Assembly (NCBI GenBank): GCA_964465065.1
Contig: CAYXHZ010000027.1
Location: 1 to 37,968, forward strand
Source: CAYMND01 sp964465065
GTDB taxonomy: Bacteria > Acidobacteriota > Aminicenantia > UBA2199
Length of the DNA: 37,968 nucleotides
Direction: 5' to 3'
Shown: positions 1-6,350 of the stretch, in pieces
Layout: each line of letters begins with the position of its first letter
Position numbering within the stretch: position 1 is the stretch's first letter
Program-made: the position numbers and the translations under genes
The notes under the pieces: generated by a model
Seen by the model: the letters and a program-made list of their open reading frames with translations, nothing else
Database searches by the model: none
Told to the model about the DNA's origin: nothing

Positions 1-4
1 GCCC

Positions 5-442
5 ATGGTTACAAAAAATGCGGAGCCCCTGCAGAAAGATCGTCCGCGGATCGGGATCGGCGTGATCATCGTCCGCGACGGCCGGATACTGCTCGGAAAG
101 AGACGGAACGCCCACGGTGACGGCCAATGGAGTTATCCGGGCGGTCATCTTGAATATGGAGAAAGCTGGGAAGTCTGCGCCGCTCGTGAAGTGTTCGAAG
201 AGACAGGGCTTGAAATAAAAACATCCACCTTCGTATTCGCCACCAACGATGTGTTTGTTTCCGAGGACAAGCATTACGTCACCCTGTTCATGAAAGCGGA
301 ATGTCCGGATGGCGAGGCGGTCAACCGCGAGCCCGAAAAATGCGCGGAATGGCGATGGTTTTCCAGGAACGAGCTCCCCGAGAACCTGTTTCTGCCCATC
401 CGCAACCATCTGCTGAACGGATATGATCCCTTCGCGCAATGA
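5..442 (+). CDS. Nudix hydrolase
   Basis: This 145-residue protein has a complete Nudix box at residues 47-69, fitting G-x5-E-x7-R-E-U-x-E-E-x-G-U: GGHLEYGES, then REVFEETGL. The Glu residues of REVFEE should bind the divalent metal used to cleave a nucleoside diphosphate linked to another group. The sequence resembles the MutT/ADP-ribose class, with a WxYPGGH loop before the box, but the substrate cannot be read from sequence. The start lies only 4 bases into the window, so no ribosome site can be judged and a start further upstream is possible. The length is normal for a single-domain Nudix enzyme. Its last codons (LLNGYDP) recur at the end of the small ORF at 1883-2017. Confidence 0.9.
   Translation: MVTKNAEPLQKDRPRIGIGVIIVRDGRILLGKRRNAHGDGQWSYPGGHLEYGESWEVCAAREVFEETGLEIKTSTFVFATNDVFVSEDKHYVTLFMKAECPDGEAVNREPEKCAEWRWFSRNELPENLFLPIRNHLLNGYDPFAQ
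409..429 (+). repeat. 21-bp direct repeat, copy 1 (3' end of Nudix gene)
   Basis: These 21 bases, encoding the C-terminal LLNGYDP of the Nudix protein, recur identically at 1987-2007 at the end of another ORF and in the same reading phase. The two copies bracket the MarR-SGNH block. Confidence 0.75.
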
Positions 443-542
443 GATCGATAGGTGCCGGATAAGCAAAGGGCTGCTGGAACGCGACGGGAGACACGAGACG
501 GGATTCGGAATTCGGGATTTGTGAAAGACAGATGTATCCTTG

Positions 543-581
543 GCTAAACTCTCTCAACTATCTAAACCTTCTCAACCTCCT
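543..581 (+). repeat. Degenerate pyrimidine-rich 9-mer repeat
   Basis: The gap between the Nudix and MarR genes holds roughly four diverged tandem units of the type CTCTCAAC/TCTAAACC. A related motif (TTCAAACCAT twice, at 7498-7507 and 7514-7523) lies at the 3' end of the ATPase gene. No gene is seen in the rest of 443-661. Confidence 0.4.
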
Positions 582-661
582 GAATACCTTGGGAGGCTCC
601 CATTGAAAGGACAAGTCAAACAACGACAGGCGCCCAGGATGTTATGGACGCATACACTGTC

Positions 662-690
662 TTGACTTTTATTGAAAATAAAGTTAGAGT
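662..690 (+). promoter_or_regulatory. Putative sigma70 promoter of marR-like gene
   Basis: TTGACT at 662-667 and TAGAGT at 685-690 are separated by 17 bp. The -10 lies inside the palindrome at 683-696, so a bound regulator would block it. The predicted transcript start is around 697, next to the ATG at 698, which would make the message nearly leaderless. Confidence 0.5.
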
Positions 691-696
691 TCTAAT
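683..696 (+). promoter_or_regulatory. Putative MarR operator O1
   Basis: GTTAGAGTTCTAAT is the reverse complement, with one mismatch, of ATTAGAATTCTAAC at 1153-1166. It overlaps the predicted -10 and ends one base before the preferred MarR start. The size and symmetry suit a MarR dimer site, which would give autoregulation. Confidence 0.65.
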
Positions 697-697
697 C

Positions 698-1135
698 ATG
701 AGTCGATCGAATCAGCTGCCCATTTCCCGAATCGGCATCATTTACCTGACCTGGACCCGACGCCTGCAGAGGCAGTTGCTGCCCCATGGCATCACCATCA
801 AACAACTGCATGTATTGCAGGAACTGATGCGCGGCAAGACGCTCCATCCGGCCCAGGTGGCCGATATGCTCTATTGCGATCGTCCCACGGCCACGGTGAT
901 TCTGAGGAATCTGGAAAAGCAGGGCTGGATTGCCAGGGAGCAGGACGAAGACAATCGCCGGCGATTCCGGATCGAGATCACCCGGGCCGGACGGGACAAG
1001 GTGCAATCGGTGATGGCCGCGGGCTTCAAGGGCAACCGCGGGCTCGATCTCAGCGCTATTTTCTCGATCGAAGAGCAGGACCGCCTGAACCAACTTCTGG
1101 CTCGCCTGCAGGAGCACCTCGTGCTCAAAGCGTAA
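698..1135 (+). CDS. MarR family transcriptional regulator
   Basis: This 145-residue winged-helix protein has helices LHPAQVADMLYCDRPTATVILRNLE (about residues 49-73) followed by the wing (REQDEDNRRRFRIEIT), the typical MarR arrangement. It probably acts as a dimeric repressor that responds to a small ligand or oxidant. An upstream in-frame ATG at 644 would add 18 residues. I prefer 698 because it gives the usual family length and because the operator and -10 occupy 683-696. The downstream SGNH gene begins 49 bp after its stop and carries a second copy of the same operator, so the pair likely forms a regulator-target unit. No ligand-binding residue can be named. Confidence 0.88.
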   Translation: MSRSNQLPISRIGIIYLTWTRRLQRQLLPHGITIKQLHVLQELMRGKTLHPAQVADMLYCDRPTATVILRNLEKQGWIAREQDEDNRRRFRIEITRAGRDKVQSVMAAGFKGNRGLDLSAIFSIEEQDRLNQLLARLQEHLVLKA

Positions 1136-1152
1136 AAAATTTTATGGTTAAG

Positions 1153-1166
1153 ATTAGAATTCTAAC
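1153..1166 (+). promoter_or_regulatory. Putative MarR operator O2
   Basis: ATTAGAATTCTAAC, with a perfect TTAGAATTCTAA palindrome at its core, lies between the MarR stop and the ribosome site (GGAGG at 1172-1176) of the SGNH gene. It is nearly identical to O1, which makes control of the esterase by the adjacent MarR protein likely. Confidence 0.68.
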
Positions 1167-1183
1167 TTATTGGAGGTGAGCGC

Positions 1184-1810
1184 ATGAAAACGATCTTGTG
1201 TTACGGGGATTCCAATACCTTCGGCTACAATCCAGCGGACGGATCCCGCTTTCCCTGGCGTCAGCGCTGGCCCGGCCGCTTGTCTGAAATGCTGGGGCCT
1301 CAATTCATGATCATCGAAGAGGGGCTCAACCATCGCACCACCGTCCTCGATGACCCCTTCAACGAGGGACGCAGCGGGTTGAGCCATCTTCGACCCTGCC
1401 TGGAAAGCCATCGGCCCATCGACCTGGTGATCCTGATGCTGGGCAGCAACGATATGAAAGCCCACTATGGTGTCGATCCGGAATTGATCGCCCGGGGCAT
1501 TGAGCGTCTGCTTGAACAGATCGGAATCTGTACCTGGCAGCCCTACGGTTCTGCGCCGCGGGTGCTGATCCTGCCGCCGCCCCTGCCTGGACGGCTGTCG
1601 GCCTTTACCGACCTGTTTGCGGGCATGGAGCTCAAGGCGTCCCGCCTTCCCGAGTTGTATCGGCAAGTATCCATGGCTCACGGATGCTGGTTTCTCAATA
1701 CCCAGGAATTCCTGCGCTGTCCGGATACCGATGGCATTCATCTCGATGAACAGGGCCATCGACTCTTGGCCGAGGGCGTTTACGCCTTTCTGCAGACTCA
1801 AGGATTTTAG
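1184..1810 (+). CDS. SGNH/GDSL hydrolase, arylesterase-like
   Basis: This 208-residue protein has all SGNH blocks. Block I is CYGDSNTFG with the nucleophile Ser10. Block II is Gly48 in EEGLNHRTT, block III is GSND with Asn89, and block V is DGIH with Asp183 and His186. The GDSNTFGYNP start and WP motif resemble the arylesterase-like SGNH subgroup. It should hydrolyse a carboxylic ester or acyl group. It has no signal peptide, so it is probably cytoplasmic. GGAGG lies 7 bases before the ATG. The MarR gene just upstream and the operator in its leader suggest induction by the MarR ligand, perhaps an aromatic ester or phenolic compound; this last point is inference. Confidence 0.88.
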   Translation: MKTILCYGDSNTFGYNPADGSRFPWRQRWPGRLSEMLGPQFMIIEEGLNHRTTVLDDPFNEGRSGLSHLRPCLESHRPIDLVILMLGSNDMKAHYGVDPELIARGIERLLEQIGICTWQPYGSAPRVLILPPPLPGRLSAFTDLFAGMELKASRLPELYRQVSMAHGCWFLNTQEFLRCPDTDGIHLDEQGHRLLAEGVYAFLQTQGF

Positions 1811-1882
1811 AGATCGATATATGGGGATTCGCTGTCGGATCGCCAGGGCACATTGTTTTGAAAAAAATGGAGGCAGACGGTG

Positions 1883-2017
1883 ATGGAACAATGGGATCAC
1901 AAAGGTGAAGCGGAAGTCTTGAAACGGGCCCGCGAGGAATACGATTTCGGCAAGGCGAGTTTCGACTGGGATGCGGAGCACACGGCTCTGCTGAACGGAT
2001 ATGATCCGCTTGCGTAG
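1883..2017 (+). CDS. Small ORF of unknown function, possible gene remnant
   Basis: This 44-codon ORF has a good ribosome site (GGAGG at 1869-1873, 9 bases before the ATG) and starts 72 bp after the SGNH gene. The product is hydrophilic and ends in LLNGYDPLA, closely matching the LLNGYDPFAQ end of the Nudix protein. DNA identity in that part is 21 of 21. It may be a real small protein or the fused remains of two genes: an unrelated N-terminal part plus a Nudix tail. I do not recognise a family. Confidence 0.4.
   Translation: MEQWDHKGEAEVLKRAREEYDFGKASFDWDAEHTALLNGYDPLA
1987..2007 (+). repeat. 21-bp direct repeat, copy 2
   Basis: Identical to 409-429 and in the same coding phase. It forms the end of the small ORF at 1883-2017. 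Confidence 0.75.
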
Positions 2018-2052
2018 CGCCGGACATTCTGGACAGGGACCACTGGATTTTT

Positions 2053-2164
2053 AACCGCAGATGACGCAGATGAGAATCGGGTTGCCACCCGATGGGAGGG
2101 GATTTTATGAAAAACCGTTCCGCCGAACGGTAGTTCGGCTATCCATCTGCGTAATCTGTGATTA
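2053..2164. repeat. Palindromic dispersed repeat (MITE/REP-like), copy A
   Basis: A ~111 bp element that recurs at 3261-3371 with only about four base differences. Its ends are inverted: AACCGCAGATGACGCAGATG at one end and the complement of AATCACAGATTACGCAGATG at the other. Inside are a hairpin ATCGGGT-TGCC-ACCCGAT (2076-2093) and a second hairpin CCGTTC-CGCC-GAACGG (2115-2130). It has no transposase and looks like a non-autonomous repeat mobilised in trans, or an RNA-structured REP element. Confidence 0.85.
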
Positions 2165-2240
2165 AAATTTTTCTGTTGGAAGGTCGTTGATACGAAGGGG
2201 CGGTGCTGGTCTCCACCTGTGCAGTAGTATGATGCCCTGC

Positions 2241-2774
2241 CTATTCTGAGAGCAATGATTTGATATTTTGAAATTCCTTCATTTTCCCTTCATGATTCGA
2301 CCAGCGCTCAATTTCGGCGAGATTGATTGTTTCATGCATTGCCACCATTTCCGCCTGCTTCAGCGATTGCCGGTCATTCCAGTAATAATATGCCGCCAGG
2401 CGATCCTTTATGCATTCTGTGGGGGATATAAGGATTAATGTTCCTGTTGCATACTGTCGTTCAATAATCTCAGTGATCGGTTCGTCTCCGGCGGAAAGGG
2501 GACCGGCAGGGAATTCAACAAAATATGGTGTGTCTGGGTGGACGAAATATCGGTTTTTGGGAATGAAATCCAGTTCGCCCATGATGCGCTTCAATTTTTT
2601 ATACGGAGTACTGACATTTTCGATGAAATCAAGATCGAACGACTGGTAATCGTTCTGTGAGTAGACTGTGACGCAGGCACCACCTGACAATACGACCTGA
2701 ACCCCCGAAGCGCTTAAATGAGAAGAAACAAACGCTGCCAGTTCGGGTAGTGTCATTGCAGAAATCGGTTTCAC
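2241..2774 (-). CDS. Nucleotidyltransferase-fold protein, possible type IV toxin (AbiEii-like)
   Basis: This 177-residue protein carries the minimal nucleotidyltransferase signature: a GGA turn at residues 31-33 followed by the metal-binding FDLDF motif with Asp47 and Asp49. Such proteins transfer a nucleotide from NTP to protein, RNA or small molecules. Family members next to a helix-turn-helix gene often act as toxins. It starts with a GTG that overlaps the stop of the winged-helix gene by four bases, so translation is probably coupled. An ATG six codons downstream is an alternative start. Toxin activity is inferred from gene pairing only; it could be a house-cleaning NTase. The strand and flanking palindromic repeats mark it as an accessory block. 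Confidence 0.7.
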   Translation of the reverse strand: MKPISAMTLPELAAFVSSHLSASGVQVVLSGGACVTVYSQNDYQSFDLDFIENVSTPYKKLKRIMGELDFIPKNRYFVHPDTPYFVEFPAGPLSAGDEPITEIIERQYATGTLILISPTECIKDRLAAYYYWNDRQSLKQAEMVAMHETINLAEIERWSNHEGKMKEFQNIKSLLSE

Positions 2775-3100
2775 AGCGGTTTACCACGGCGCCGTGGCCG
2801 ACGGCGGTTTTCGAGCAGGGCTTCTCGATCGGCCTGCGGATAGAAGGTCAGCGCCTTGGCCAGTAAAGCACGGAGTTCGCCGAGGAACGGGTACCTGGGG
2901 TTGAAAGAGTAGATCACTGTTTTTCCGACTGCTTTGCTGAACAGGATGCCGGCGCCTTCCAGCTTCTCCAACTGTTTCTGAACCGGGAACAGGTCGGTTT
3001 GGAAAAATCGGGCGATTTCCCGGGCGTAGCCTTCGTCACGGGCCTGTATGAAGATCAATACACGTTGTTTGTTAACCGATCCCAGAAGTGGACTCAGCAT
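2771..3100 (-). CDS. Winged-helix (ArsR/MarR-like) regulator, possible antitoxin
   Basis: The start is set at the ATG at 3100 (109 residues) because GGAGG at 3109-3113 sits 8 bases before it. An ATG at 3115 would place that ribosome site inside the gene. The sequence has an N-terminal winged helix: DEGYAREIARFFQTDLFPVQKQLEKLE followed by a wing AGILFSKAVGKTVIYSFN. It ends in the basic tail RRRPRRRGKPL. The pattern YSFNPRYPFLGELRALLAKAL resembles regulators that are often fused to nucleotidyltransferase domains; here the two are separate but overlapping genes. It probably represses its own operon through the repeats at 3117-3145. Confidence 0.72.
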   Translation of the reverse strand: MLSPLLGSVNKQRVLIFIQARDEGYAREIARFFQTDLFPVQKQLEKLEGAGILFSKAVGKTVIYSFNPRYPFLGELRALLAKALTFYPQADREALLENRRRPRRRGKPL

Positions 3101-3116
3101 TGCAATGACCTCCATG

Positions 3117-3145
3117 ATATGTCATGTGACTTATAATATATGTCA
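3117..3145 (-). promoter_or_regulatory. Candidate operator: two ATATGTCA direct repeats 21 bp apart
   Basis: ATATGTCA occurs at 3117-3124 and 3138-3145, a spacing of two helical turns, just upstream of the winged-helix gene. Read in the gene's direction the distal copy includes TTGACA, a consensus -35. A regulator bound to both copies would cover the promoter. Confidence 0.45.
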
Positions 3146-3260
3146 ATTTTATGTTGGAATCTGTGAATATGCAAGGGGCTCGTTGGGGATGTCCATGAAA
3201 AGAACACGGGATCATGGGTGTCAAGCGGCATATCATTCAGTGAAATATACAGGATTTTTT

Positions 3261-3371
3261 AACCGCAGATGACGCAGATGAGAATCGGGTTGCCACCCGA
3301 TGGGAGGGGATTTTATGAAAAACTGTTCCACCGAACGGTAGTTCGGCTCTCCATCTGCGTAATCTGTGGTT
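3261..3371. repeat. Palindromic dispersed repeat, copy B
   Basis: Second copy of the element at 2053-2164, in the same orientation. Differences include C to T within a hairpin arm (2116 versus 3324), which keeps pairing as U-G. Both copies retain AGGGG followed by ATGAAAAAC and an 8-codon mini-ORF (2107-2133 and 3315-3341). The copies flank the regulator/nucleotidyltransferase pair. Confidence 0.85.
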
Positions 3372-3397
3372 TTCTTTCTTCTGTCGAAGCTTCCAGG

Positions 3398-4459
3398 TCA
3401 ACGCGGTGAAGCCTGCAGGTTTCGCCGCCAGTTCAGCGCATGCAGATTCCAGCATTCTTCGTCGTCCAGGGCCAGGTAATAATAGCCATCCCCGTCGAAA
3501 CAGAAGAGACGGTCGAGCCGGCCGGTGAGGGCGTCGTCCAGGGCCACGGATTCGACGGCGGGCAGCAAGGTCGAACCCAGAAAACGCCCGGAACAATCCA
3601 GTACCCAGAAAAGCGATTGTCCGGCGGCTTTTACGGTGGTCCAGATGAAGATCGCGTCCCGGCTGACACTCAGCTCGCGGACGGAAGAAATACGGCCGGG
3701 GCAGAGCAGATTCGTCCTTTTTTGAAGAGCCTCGAGCCCCCCCGACTGCCGGATTTCATCGTCCTCGGCCAGTCCGGCCAGTTGGGCGGCCTTCAAGGCC
3801 TCGGTCACGGGCATATCCGGTTCCGGTAACGGGACAGTCGCCGGTTCTTTGCCGTCCAGCGGGACGATGTGGATGCGGCCGTTCTGTTCGAAGACGACGG
3901 ATCGGGGCAGGACGGCGAAATTCAGGGCGTCGGGGAAGAGGTCGAGACTGTTTCTTGAAGCGGAAGGCGGCTGGGACGCCAGGGCAGGGGAATCGACGCA
4001 TCGGCGGTCGCTCCGGTGGAGTTGAAAAAGAATATCCCCCCGGTCCGTAGACCGTCGGCTCAACGAGACGAATCCGTCGCCCGCCGGGAGGTTGAAAAAA
4101 TGGGCCTGGTCTTTTTTGATCTCCTCTTCCAGAACACCGGAAAATGAAAAGAAGATGATCTTGTGCAACCCGTCTATCATGACCCGGTTTCCGGAAAGCG
4201 CAAGCATGCCGCCTCTTCTTGCGAATATTCGGCTTTCTCCCGGGCCGTCGCCGATACGGCCGAAACGGTTCAGGAGCCTTCCGTCGGACAGTTCGTGAAT
4301 GAAGACCGTCCCGTCCTGGAGCACAAAGACGCGTCCGTCCGCTACCCGCAGGCAGTGAGGATGGGTGAGCAGGGGAAGAGGAAAAGAAATCGCGCTCAGC
4401 CGGTTGTTGATGGATGGGGAAAACAAGGCCATGATAAAAAACGCAGACCAAATCTTCAT
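3398..4459 (-). CDS. Secreted 6-bladed beta-propeller protein
   Basis: This 353-residue protein begins with a hydrophobic signal sequence (about residues 1-24, MKIWSAFFIMALF...). Short repeating beta-rich segments follow, including RFGRIGDGPGE at 66-75, the loop motif typical of 6-bladed (NHL/DUF4934-like) propellers. Such proteins are common as periplasmic or surface proteins in FCB and Aminicenantes-type bacteria, usually with binding roles. No catalytic motif is visible. GGAGG sits 8 bases before the ATG, supporting this start. There is no lipobox Cys. It stands alone, with no operon partner on its strand within 270 bp. Confidence 0.7.
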   Translation of the reverse strand: MKIWSAFFIMALFSPSINNRLSAISFPLPLLTHPHCLRVADGRVFVLQDGTVFIHELSDGRLLNRFGRIGDGPGESRIFARRGGMLALSGNRVMIDGLHKIIFFSFSGVLEEEIKKDQAHFFNLPAGDGFVSLSRRSTDRGDILFQLHRSDRRCVDSPALASQPPSASRNSLDLFPDALNFAVLPRSVVFEQNGRIHIVPLDGKEPATVPLPEPDMPVTEALKAAQLAGLAEDDEIRQSGGLEALQKRTNLLCPGRISSVRELSVSRDAIFIWTTVKAAGQSLFWVLDCSGRFLGSTLLPAVESVALDDALTGRLDRLFCFDGDGYYYLALDDEECWNLHALNWRRNLQASPR

Positions 4460-4606
4460 GGGGAACGCCTCCGCTCGTTACACCATTGGACCGGTGGCTG
4501 CTGACCAGCGTTACATGTCCGCGCCGTCGTCTTCCGGGAAGGCATGGGGCATGAGGGGCGGGGCTGGTCAAGGCCCGGGACGTGGATTCGGATCGGTCAA
4601 AGGGGT

Positions 4607-4702
4607 ATGATAAACAAAACCGCCCTGAGGCGGTTCCGGATGACCAGCACGGCCTTTCCGGACGGAGGGGAGATCCCCGTCTCTTACACCTGCGTCGGTG
4701 AA
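4607..4702 (+). pseudogene. Truncated YbhB/YbcL-type PEBP gene fragment
   Basis: The reading frame here encodes MTSTAFPDGGEIPVSYTCVGE (4640-4702). This matches the N-terminal pattern of YbhB/YbcL-family phosphatidylethanolamine-binding proteins: S-x-A-F-x-D-G-x-x-I-P-x-x-Y-T-C-x-G-E. The expected continuation (SPPLxW) is absent. The match stops abruptly at about 4703, some 35 bp before the end of the convergent gene at 4737, so only the first strands of the domain survive. A possible start ATG is at 4607 with AGGGG close upstream. The rest of 4460-4736 shows nothing else. Confidence 0.6.
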
Positions 4703-4736
4703 ATGGGAAAAACCGGAAAGTCCGAGAGCGTATGCC

Positions 4737-5489
4737 TCAGTGCGGCAGGCCGAAGCGTTGACGAATGGCATTTTCCTCCCGGGTCAGGGCTTCCGAACGG
4801 GATTGCAGGAGACGGCCCTTGGCAGCGAGCTCGGTCAAAGCTTCCATATCGGACTCGATGACGGCCGTTTTCAGGGTTTGCATCAGCTCCAGACCATCGT
4901 CAATGCTCGCCAGCATCAGCTGATGGTAGTTTTCGCATGGCGGCGGCGGGGTCAGGGCGGTCAGATTTTCTTTCGCGTCTTCCGACTGCCGGATCAGATT
5001 GTCCAGACCCGAACTGTCTCCGAGCGTCAGAGCGCCCATGATTTCATTGGCCATGGCCGAGACATCGCCGCCCAGCTGATTGGGCTGAATGGCGGCGATC
5101 TTTTCAAAATAGGATCGGACCGCCTCCTTTGCGGTGTTTTCGGGAGAAGCCGTAGCGGACTCGGCCAGAACTTCCTGCCCGGCTGGAGGAAGCGGGGCGG
5201 CGAGTTCGTCCGGTGCGGCCGCCGCTGTCGGAAGAGACGGGCTTTCCGGAATGCCGACCTCCGGTTCGGCTTCATTCTCGTAAGGCACGGCGGATTGAGG
5301 GACGGGGAGAACTTCGACCTTTTCCGGCGAATCTTCCGGGGATTGAGTCTCTGTCCGGGCGGATTCCCGGCCGATGTAGAAGGTCAGGGCCAGCAAGGCG
5401 AGCCCCAAGGCCGTTACCAGTCCGATGAGCAAACTTTTACGGATGGCGACCTTCTTGTCATCTTTTTTAGCGAATCTGTTTTCGTCCAT
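4737..5489 (-). CDS. Single-pass membrane-anchored protein of unknown function
   Basis: I start the gene at the ATG at 5489 (250 residues), preceded by GAGAGG. The frame stays open further upstream, but that part is Arg/Pro-rich without domain character. The product has a short basic cytoplasmic N-terminus (MDENRFAKKDDKK) and one membrane helix at about residues 20-41. A Pro/Glu/Ala-rich linker follows (about 45-125), then a mostly helical extracytoplasmic C-terminal domain of about 120 residues. No family is recognised. The layout (anchor, disordered linker, helical domain) suits an envelope-spanning adaptor or scaffolding protein, but that is only a structural analogy. Confidence 0.65.
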   Translation of the reverse strand: MDENRFAKKDDKKVAIRKSLLIGLVTALGLALLALTFYIGRESARTETQSPEDSPEKVEVLPVPQSAVPYENEAEPEVGIPESPSLPTAAAAPDELAAPLPPAGQEVLAESATASPENTAKEAVRSYFEKIAAIQPNQLGGDVSAMANEIMGALTLGDSSGLDNLIRQSEDAKENLTALTPPPPCENYHQLMLASIDDGLELMQTLKTAVIESDMEALTELAAKGRLLQSRSEALTREENAIRQRFGLPH

Positions 5490-5647
5490 TCGATGGCCTC
5501 TCGCGATGGGGGTGAAATCGCTGCAGGTTGCGCTCTGATGGTACTGCGGAGGCAACGGATTGTCAAAGGCCCGCCTTGCCTCTCGAATAATCGCGATGGA
5601 AACGGGGCCGAACCTCGGCGCGCCGGTACCAGCGTAACCGGCGATTG

Positions 5648-5656
5648 TGCTATGAT
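5648..5656 (+). promoter_or_regulatory. Extended -10 promoter element
   Basis: TGCTATGAT (TG-n-TATGAT) lies about 100 bp upstream of the small gene at 5754, with no good -35. The same TGn extension recurs before the -10 boxes at 27685 and 33781. Confidence 0.4.
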
Positions 5657-5753
5657 GGCAGCGGACTAGGGCCTTGTCAAGCAGAGGTACCACGCATGAT
5701 CAGGGAAATGGCACAAAACCACGCTCAACGGCAAGTTCGGGAGGTATGGAAAA

Positions 5754-5996
5754 GTGTTCAAACTGGATATCGATTCGAAAAACAAGACCATTTCCGCCGA
5801 AGTGTTGCTCAGCGGCGAAGCGGAATCCATCCGGATCCAGGTGGGGAACTACGAAGGGCAGACCGAGGGACGCCAGGGCCTGCGCCGGTCGCGGGCCGTC
5901 GCTTCCCGGACCTGGATGACCGAGCTGGCCGCCGCCCTGGGACCGGACATCTTCATTCCACTGGAAAAAGCGGATCTTCTGAAGCTGTTGTTGTGA
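5754..5996 (+). CDS. Small conserved-looking protein of unknown function
   Basis: This 80-residue protein starts with GTG at 5754, with GGGAGG 9 bases upstream. It alternates short beta strands (MFKLDIDSKNKTISAEVLL, ESIRIQVGNYE) with a C-terminal helix and a hydrophobic end (FIPLEKADLLKLLL). No known motif or membrane segment is present. It probably forms a small cytoplasmic alpha/beta domain. It lies immediately before the duplicated RND tail at 6003, so its original neighbour was probably the end of the RND operon, converging on it. Confidence 0.6.
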   Translation: MFKLDIDSKNKTISAEVLLSGEAESIRIQVGNYEGQTEGRQGLRRSRAVASRTWMTELAAALGPDIFIPLEKADLLKLLL

Positions 5997-6002
5997 ACGT
6001 CT

Positions 6003-6156
6003 GGTTCACCCTCCTTTTGGCACGTCGCTGTGGCGGCGGGCGAACAGTTGCTTCTGCAGCCGGTAGAACAGGTAGTAGAAAACGGGCAGAATCACCAGGA
6101 TCAGGATGGTGGAGACGGTCAGACCGCCGATGGTGCACAGGGCCAGCGAGGACCAG
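6003..6156. repeat. Perfect 154-bp direct repeat, copy 1
   Basis: All 154 bases match 7553-7706, the 3' end of the RND permease gene. The copies enclose the ATPase gene. Sequence diverges at once on both sides. Confidence 0.95.
6006..6156 (-). pseudogene. RND permease 3'-end fragment
   Basis: This duplicated piece contains the stop codon and about 49 final codons of the RND gene at 7556-10624, covering the last transmembrane helix (GGLTVSTILILVILPVFYYL). It has no start or ribosome site and is presumably untranslated. Confidence 0.85.
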
Positions 6157-6277
6157 TCATCGCAGTCATCGGGGACGGAGCGTCACGATGTCACAGTTGG
6201 AAAGTTCAAATCTGAAAGCCGTTGGTTTATTGGAGTGGGGCTTGTATCCACCCCGAAAGGTTATTTTTTCCAGATTA

Positions 6278-6329
6278 TCTCGTTAGTAAACGAGAAATAT
6301 TATATTATTTCTCGTTTGAAAACGAGAAA
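6278..6329 (+). promoter_or_regulatory. Twin palindromic operators at the ATPase promoter
   Basis: Two inverted repeats share the core CTCGTT-N4-AACGAG. Site 1 at 6278-6295 is TCTCGTT-AGTA-AACGAGA; site 2 at 6308-6329 is TTTCTCGTT-TGAA-AACGAGAAA. Their centres are 32 bp apart, about three helical turns, and the AT-rich ATATTATATTAT between them could serve as a -10 region. The ATPase ATG follows 21 bp downstream. Such an arrangement fits cooperative repression by a dimeric regulator not encoded here, or a recombination or binding site of the ATPase itself. Confidence 0.7.
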
Positions 6330-6350
6330 ATAGGGTGTTATCATGAATGC

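Noticed and set aside
6222..6350. N-terminal extension of the ATPase
   Set aside because: It would be encoded by the palindromic promoter region; family homology begins at the ATG at 6351.
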